Program-made: the position numbers and the translations under genes
Shown: positions 57,226 to 64,000 of the stretch, piece after piece
How positions within the stretch are numbered: position 1 is the first letter of the stretch
Layout of the letters: each line of letters starts with the position of its first letter
Notes under the pieces: generated by a model
What the model saw: only the letters and a program-made list of their open reading frames with translations
Databases searched by the model: none
Told to the model about the DNA's origin: nothing
NCBI GenBank assembly: GCA_037951105.1
Contig: JBAMJV010009079.1
Coordinates: 1-64,000, forward strand
DNA: 64,000 nt
Direction: 5' to 3'
Origin: Echinarachnius parma
Taxonomy: Eukaryota; Echinodermata; Echinoidea; Clypeasteroida; Echinarachniidae

Positions 57226-58219
57226 TTGTGTTGATAAAAACAAAACAAAATGTATAATGATGTTTATGTTCTCTGTGTAGGTGTGTGCATGTGTTATAAC
57301 TTTTGTTATGCGCTTCATTATGTGGATGTGTGTGTTCATAGGCTTCAATAAGTGTGTATAGTTGATTGGTATCCTTTTTTTTGCGCAACATATACACGCA
57401 TATACCGTAGGTAGCAAATTCTTGTTTGGGTTTCTATATTTGTCCACATAGATATATTTATATATCTCATATATTTTTATTGACAAAGAGTTCACTTACA
57501 GTACACACTTCTTTCACAGATAGGCTTCACACCCCCCACCCCACCCCCCCCCCCCCCTCTAACTCCCTCTCTCCGTATCTCTCTTTCTCTTTCTCCAAAC
57601 AAACACACAGACAGAAAAACCCACAGCACAGCTCACACACGTTTTGTACACCCTAAACAATATCACGTCCACGCGCATGCGTAATACATGTACTAGGTTT
57701 TTGTAGCTCAGCATCATGAATATTCATGATGCGTATACCTTTGAACCAATCGGGAGGCAGGATTTTACTGTAATAGGTAAACCTGTTTGGGAAAAAAAAT
57801 TTCGCCCCCGGCCCCGCCCCGCCTCATGGTGATTATGAGAATGATTTCGTACCACAGTGTCGATCACATCCCACTCTGCGATTTAATAGCCGGCCGGCAA
57901 CGCCGTGTCATAATCCGTCATTGTAATGGTAAACATCATCATAATCGCCATAGGTGGGGCGAGGGAACGGCACTAACAGATCACCTCCCACGTCACTCAG
58001 CGATTCTTTAATCCGCCGACCACTCTGCGTCCAATGGACGGAGCGCGGCCGGCGGATTAGTAGACCTACATACCCAATCGATTATAGTTTATTGTTTATT
58101 CTTCTCCGCTATAAGTTGAAGCTCGTTTGCCGTTTTAGTGTAATTAAGTATAGCCACACTCAATGATAATTGTTTATGTTTTATAATAGTTCCTTTCAAC
58201 ATGATTATACCATACTTTG

Positions 58220-58330
58220 ACATTCGACGTCATCATCATCACCACCATCATCATTATCGTCATCATCACTATGATTATAGTCATCATCATCACTATAGAA
58301 TCATCATCATCATCATCATAACCATCCTTA
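58220..58330 (-). repeat. ATC/GAT microsatellite
   Basis: CATCATCATCACCACCATCA type tract just outside the right inverted arm, mirroring the GAT array outside the left arm. Confidence 0.85.
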
Positions 58331-58499
58331 TCGTAGATAACGAGTGCGTAGCGAAATGATCTGACGTTTCAAAAACTTCCGAGTTAAGGGTTGTGCTCAT
58401 CGATTTACTACCATACAACATCCACACCATACACACCAATCTTCTATATAAATCGGTGCCACACGCGTACACTACACGAACCGTACATACCCGCGCGCG

Positions 58500-58650
58500 C
58501 TCTATAATAAACTATAACAAATCTGCAATAACGATAAGCCAATGAACGGCGAGCGGTTAGTAGGGGGCGGAGTTTCGACGACTTTCCATACAGCTCTTCG
58601 CATCGCTCGCTCGCGAGGCAAAAGCAAAACGGAAAAGGTAAATAGTAGAG
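58500..58650 (+). promoter_or_regulatory. Second copy of the CCAAT/GC-box block
   Basis: AAGCCAATGAACGGCGAGCG, GGGGGCGGAGTTTCGACGAC and CGCATCGCTCGCTCGCGAGG in the same order as 29635-29720. A GGTAAAT that could be a donor follows at 58637. No gene follows. Confidence 0.4.
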
Positions 58651-58708
58651 CAGATAAGTGTAAAATATCATGGAAATCGTTCAAAGTTTGATACAAGCAA
58701 CATACTTG

Positions 58709-61700
58709 GTATGCAGACTACCTTAGGGACACTTTTTCTTTTTAGAAAAAAACACTTAGCCAAGCGAAAATCCAAGATGGCGGCCATTTTCCAAGATGGT
58801 CGCCAAAAAGCTACCTTTTTATATAAAAATGTACTGGGTTGGCCGATTTTAGTAATCTTGGTGTCGTTTTATATGTTAACTGACATGCTGAACACGATGG
58901 TAATACATACGGACCCATGTGATGGCCAAAATCCAAGATGGCGGCCATTTTCCCAGATGGCCCCAAAAAGATACTTTTTGATATAAAAATTGATTGAGTT
59001 GGCCGGTTTGGATAATCTTTGTGTTGACTTAAATGTTAATTGATAATATCAAAAGCGATTGTAATACACACGGACCAATATAATAGCGAACATCTAAGAT
59101 GGCTTCCACTTTCAAAGATGACCGCCAAGGCTAATTTTTTTTCTTATAAAAGTTGACTGAGTTTGCCGATTTTTATTATCTTGATGTCGATTCATATGTG
59201 ACCTGATATGTTTCTTGATGTGCTGAATACATTTGTGTTACACAAAGACCTTAACAATGGCATAGCAAAGGGATATCGGGCTATATAACCCCGGGGGCCC
59301 TCATGAATAATGTAAGACGGGTATGTGCCGCTTACAACCCCCCCCCCCCCCCCCCCCCCCACTTTCACACCCGATTGCCACTCTCAAGATACCCGATTTT
59401 CAAAAAATGCCACTCCATAGACCCCAGGAATCACTTGGCCAGGTAGTTGAGTAGCGCCAAGTCCATATTCTTCTTCTAGTCAGCTCCTTGGACCACCAAT
59501 TTTGAGGGTTTCCGTAGGTCTTTGGTAGCTCCAAGTCCATGTATTTTGTAGTTTTAGTATGCTCCTTAAGACCCCTTAACTCCCGTTTCTGGGTTTTTGT
59601 AGCTCCAAAGACCCTATATTTGATGCGTGTAGTCAGCTCTTAAGATCCCCACACCCCCCCTGTATATAACCCTTCTTTCTGTATTGAATTCATGAAATGT
59701 CTTTTGTTCTTGATATTTCCCATCTCGGAACGATCTCTTTACCTCATCCTGGTCCGTCCAAGACCTTGGACCCCTGAATATATGCCTAACATGTTTATTA
59801 AGAGAAGAAGACGATTTTAATCATTAATAATGTATTTGGAGTTCATGTACAGTATGCATACAACAGCATGTTATACACCCAGATCAATATTCTCATGTTC
59901 AGATTAAACTTTCCGACCCCTTCTCAGTTGGAATTTGGCTTAGTACTGGGTACGCCATGGACCGCTCGATATACCAAACAAAACTGTAGAGATTTTTGCA
60001 GCTTCCTTATCATCAGTTTTGGGTAATAGGGGTATGATATTATTACAGTATCACACGTTTACCCTATTCGATATGCCACATTGTATAGATGGACACCGAC
60101 ACTGGTCACACCGCTCCTCCTTTTGATGATGTCATCTTTTCAGGGAACCATGGTCCCAAATATTACTATTACAAGTAAAGGGCAACAGTCTTTATATCCT
60201 AAAAGTTTAGAAAAATAGATTTCCATAAGATGTATTACATATAGCTATTGTCTAGGACGTATGATAGATATAAATAACATGCTGTCTGCATATCCATCCC
60301 CTTAGCGATGCATTTGAACCATTCCAGAAGCATGATGTGTACACATCAGTGTAAATATAATTGTTTTGCAACATCAGATGCGGTGTATTATAGATCCTTA
60401 GTGTCTTGCATATTTCTTTCTTTTAGGGGTTCATCCATTTCCTGGGATACGTTCAATTGCTTGTCCATTCTCTTATTGAAGTGGGACTGAGTTTGCACTA
60501 CTTGCTCATGGTGGTTGATCAAATTAGCAGTGTATCTTTACACCCTGAATGGTCATCATACTCAAGGAAATGATGAGCCTGACGGGAGTGGGTTATTCCA
60601 TGTTTTAAAGACTGACGTACTTGTATCCATATATGTGATAGCTGGGTGACTATAGTGTCCGAGTCATTGTATAATCAATTATACTTACAGCCCAAACTGA
60701 ATCATTACAGAGAAGCAAATAACAGACGGTGACCAAACTCTAACAAGATATTCTTTTGGTATATATCATAAAAAGGACCATGTTGTTGCCAGTCTCAGGC
60801 TATGAGCCTAATGGGGATTGGGAAGGTGGATAGGGGGATAGGACGATGCACGGGATAGCAAAGATATCGCATTCATAATGATTTAAATCGTACATTTATT
60901 GTCACTCAATCATCTCAAAAGTTCAGAGGCATAACCAAAGGACAACCAATGATGAGAGGGGTGGCAAACAAACTTTTAGGGGAATATTTCCTATAAGGTA
61001 GCAGCCTTAACCAAAACATGAAAAAGTGAAATCATGATTTCCTTAGGGAGGGATGGCTAATCCCTCCTTTATCCCCGTGCTACGCCATCTTGGAAAATGG
61101 CCGCCATGTTCGATTTTTACCATTATTTAGATCCATTTGTATGAAAATATTTTTCAGCTCATCAAACAAGCTTTTAATCAGTACAAAGATTATTAGAATC
61201 AACCAACTCAGTCAGTTTTTGGAAACAAATATAACATGCTTTTTGGCAACCGTCTTGAAAAATGGTCGTCATGTTGGATTTTCGCCATTATATATGTCTG
61301 TATGTATCATAATCGTCTTCAGCATATCATGTCACATGTGAATCGAAATCAAGATAATAATTAAAAAAATCGGCAAACTCGGTCAACTTTTATGAACAAA
61401 ATTTGTCTTGGCGGTCATCTTGGAAAGTGGCAGCCATCTTGGATTTTGGCCATCGTATGAGTCCGTATGTATCACCAGTGTGTTCAGCATGTTAATAAAC
61501 ATATAAAACGACACCAAGATTATTAAAATCGGCCAACTCAGTCAATTTTTATATCAAAAAGAAGCTCTTTTGGGCCATCTTGGAAAAGGGCGGCCATCTT
61601 GGATTTTGGCCATCATATGAATCTGTATGTATCACAATTGTGTTCAGTATGTCAATAAACATATAAAACGACACCAAGATTACTAAAATCGGCCAACCCA

Positions 61701-61981
61701 GTCAATTTTTATATCAAAAAGAAGCTTTTTTGGGCCATCTGGGAAAATGGCGGCCATCTTGGATTTTGGCCATCGTATGAGTCCGTATGTATCACAATTG
61801 TGTTCAGCATGTCAATAAACATATAAAACGACACCAAGATTACTAAAATCGGCCAACCCAGTCAATTTTTATATCAAAAAGTAGCTTTTTGGCGGCCATC
61901 TTGGAAAATGGCCGCCATCTTGGATTTTCGCGTGGCTAAGTGTTTTTTCCTGAAAAGTGTCCCTATGGTAGCCTACATACC
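58709..61981. mobile_element. 3.3-kb element with TIRs built of ~172-bp units carrying YY1-type motifs
   Basis: Left GGTATGCAGACTACCTTAGG, right the inverse of GGTATGTAGGCTACCATAGG. Both continue with GACACTTTT, AACACTTAGCCA and GCGAAAATCCAAGATGGCGG. Inside, a unit of about 172 bp (AAGATGGCGGCCATTTT, TTTTATATAAAAATTGACTG, GTTGGCCGATTTTAGTAATC, TTGGTGTCG) is repeated about three times in the left arm and five times in the right arm. Flanks CATACTTG / CATAGGTG are 6/8 alike, perhaps a decayed 8-bp duplication. No transposase in 59.3-61.0 kb. Confidence 0.82.
59280..61060. other. Interior of the 3.3-kb element; no gene seen
   Basis: A C run near 59339-59360 and a degenerate ~65-bp repeat with TAGCTCCAAGTCCATGTATT / GCTCCTTAAGACCCC between 59440 and 59660. 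The rest shows no exon or transposase motif. Confidence 0.5.
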
Positions 61982-62329
61982 ATAGGTGAGCGGCGAGAGG
62001 CCAAAAAGTGGCTTATTTCTTGACTGTAATGCCCCCGGCTGGATTAAAGCAACAACATACCTCATTTTAAAGGGAATTTTCTGAATTTTCTGAAAATGAT
62101 CATTACAATTGCCGCAACTTGTAGCATCACCATGGAAACCAGCACTGAATAGGCCACGCCCATTTTTACCAAATATAGAACTGGAATGACAAATATGATT
62201 TATATGGTGATATTATAATCATTTTAGAAATAAATATAAATTTTCTTATGATTAAATCAATGTTAATGGAAAGATGAAATACCACCAAACAATTGGACAT
62301 ACATTTTATGTAAGCATTGCTAATAAAAT

Positions 62330-63992
62330 GTTGCCTAGCAACAACATTTTCCCTATCAACCATTTTATCATGTTTAATTGGCTAGACTTTTCATTCTCTG
62401 AACTGTTTTTTCTTTTCAAAACTAAATAAAATCAAATCTGAATCATTAATTTAAGTGCAAGGGCATTTATTTTGCTTTTTATGTGATAACATTTAAGAAG
62501 AAAACAAAATCCAATCATACTTTTATTATAGATATGTTTTTAGTCAATAATTTACCAACCTTACATTTCATAAAATTGTACTTTTATGATGCAATATTCA
62601 GGACTAAACTAGTATTAACTGCATAAGACAATATGCATTGCCAATGTTTACAAATATACAATTTCTTTATCATAAAAAAGGAACAAAGCTTACGACGATT
62701 AATATCGATGGTGCAACCCATAGTAAACATTTAAAGGGTATCCATGTAGACTTTCTTGTTGCCTAGCAACATCATTTTACCTAGCAACCAAGCATTTAAC
62801 TAATACTTAGAGCTTCTTTTGCACGGCTATTCACATTTCTGCTGCTTTTAAATCTTTGAATTTATACTAAACGTTGATAGTGCAGCACTTATGATATATT
62901 CACAATTACACATAGTGACCAATATCGTTGGTGCAACCCATAGTAAACATTTAAAGGGTATCCATGTAGACTTTCTTGTTGCCTAGCAACAGCATTTTAC
63001 CTAGCAACCACGCATTTAACTAATATGTACAGCTTCTTTTGCACGGTTTTTAACTTTTCTGCTTTTATGGCTTTTAATTCTTTGAATTCATAGTAAACAT
63101 TGATAGTGCAGCACATATGAAATAGTAACACTTATACATAGTGACTAATATCGTTGCCTAGCAACACTCTTTGACCTAGCAACAACCCATTTGACTTATT
63201 CAAAGATGGTTCTTTATATTTCTGTGACCTTTTGCTGTATTTACCTTCAGTATGTTGAGTATATAGTATTTACATTTGATGATGCAATATTCCAAATAAT
63301 TGGCATTAATAATATAGACTATTATGTTAGCTAAATATTACAACATTTAAAACTTAATCAAGAGACACGGTTCCTTTTTTAGATTTGCGTTGACCATGCA
63401 TTTTGTATGTTTTTTACACATTTTTACAGTAAAATTAATATCTTTCAAATGTTTGCATTTTCCTATGAATGCAATTTCCTTAAAATGTAAAGGTACTATT
63501 ATCTGTAAAATACAATATACATTGTTTATGTGTAAACATGTGTATGTTATATTAAGATTATAAAGCAACAGAGCATAAAACAAAGTATGGATGGTGCAAC
63601 ACATATGCGACTATCCATGGAGACCATTATGTTGCCTAGCATCAACATTTTACCTAGCAAGCACATATTTGACTTAAAGTTAGTAGATTGTTTACCCTTC
63701 CTTAGCAATTTCCTGCTCTATAGGCCTGTTTTACTTTGTGTACTCAGTTAACATTGATTACACATGGAAACGGGTATGTTGCCTAGCAACATCATTCAGT
63801 CTAGCAACCACACATTGTATGATATATTTGGAAGATTCTTTCACATTTCCTGGGTACTTTCTTGCTTTATAGGCTTACATTGAGTTGGGTTAGCGGTAAA
63901 CCTTTTTGTTGCAACACACATATAATACTGTAGATTATCATATATTATCATGTTGCCTAGGAACACTATTTTACCTAGCAACCACCCATTTG
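62330..63992 (+). repeat. Array of RFX X-box-like palindromes (GTTGCCTAGCAAC)
   Basis: GTTGCCTAGCAAC or a one-base variant at 62330, 62758, 62978, 63153, 63631, 63778 and 63952, most followed about 21 bp later by a second half motif ACCTAGCAACC. Parts of the units are near identical (ACCCATAGTAAACATTTAAA at about 62717 and 62937). The array reaches the window edge and probably continues. The core agrees with the X-box bound by RFX factors (GTTGCC-N-GCAAC). Confidence 0.85.
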
Positions 63993-64000
63993 ACTTATTT

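Larger units (their letters stand above)
55400..58235. mobile_element. Composite 2.8-kb structure bounded by ~490-570-bp inverted arms
   Basis: Left arm 55400-55890, right arm 57665-58235. Shared blocks from outside in: GACGTCGAATGTCAAAGTAT, GAATAAACAATAAACTATAA, GCGTCCAATGGACGGAGCGC-type, ACAGTAAAATCTTGCCTCCT, GCGCATGCGCGTGGAC. Outside both arms lie GAT/ATC arrays. The interior carries LINE fragments rather than a transposase, so this is either a DNA transposon whose middle was replaced or an inverted segmental duplication. Confidence 0.75.

Noticed and set aside
57089..57495. Thr-His-rich minus-strand proteins
   Set aside because: Translation of the (TG)n microsatellite.

Overview
The window looks like AT-rich, intron-rich nuclear DNA of an animal, most likely a marine invertebrate and plausibly a deuterostome (echinoderm or hemichordate-like). 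The evidence is short coding exons with GT-AG borders, a sushi/CCP receptor-type gene, degenerate TTAGGG-type repeats, tRNA-derived SINEs, L1/Tx1-like and CR1/Jockey-like LINE debris, and very many small DNA transposons. There are no bacterial operons, rRNAs or CRISPR arrays. Nearly every long open frame is a by-product of simple repeats or lies inside a repeat; the real coding content is in short spliced exons.

Layout. 0-1.6 kb: tandem repeats and a palindromic GACAAAT array. 1.6-14 kb: nested transposons (a 3.6 kb element with GGCCCC ends, a foldback, a Mutator-like element with tandem-repeat arms and a 9-bp target duplication, a hAT-type element with an 8-bp duplication) and a probable minus-strand spliced gene whose first exons encode a small helical DNA-binding-like segment. 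That gene includes a 1-kb tandem duplication that doubles one exon, one copy being frameshifted. 14.7-15.0 kb: a SINE.

15.3-23.7 kb (plus strand): the best-supported gene. It has a signal-peptide exon, three duplicated 51-nt exons each encoding a Trp/acidic/Ser-Gly-Ser-Gly-Asp cassette (a glycosaminoglycan-attachment signature), one complete sushi domain exon and a transmembrane exon. All junctions agree in phase and the product is 184 residues: a small syndecan-like membrane proteoglycan with a sushi domain. A second, related signal-peptide exon lies at 51.1 kb.

24-37 kb: interstitial telomere-like repeats, a small minus-strand exon pair, several MITEs, GAT microsatellites and a set of concentric inverted repeats (30.6-37.4 kb) centred on a near-perfect 216-bp-arm palindrome. 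37.8-51 kb: a unit present three times, an L1/Tx1-like LINE remnant, TTAA-flanked MITEs whose insertion can be proven from empty paralogous sites, and a mariner-like element with TA duplication. 53-58 kb: GACTCG and GAT repeats in inverted pairs around a LINE remnant that itself carries an insertion. 58.7-64 kb: a 3.3-kb element whose arms are arrays of YY1-type motifs, followed directly by an array of RFX X-box palindromes.
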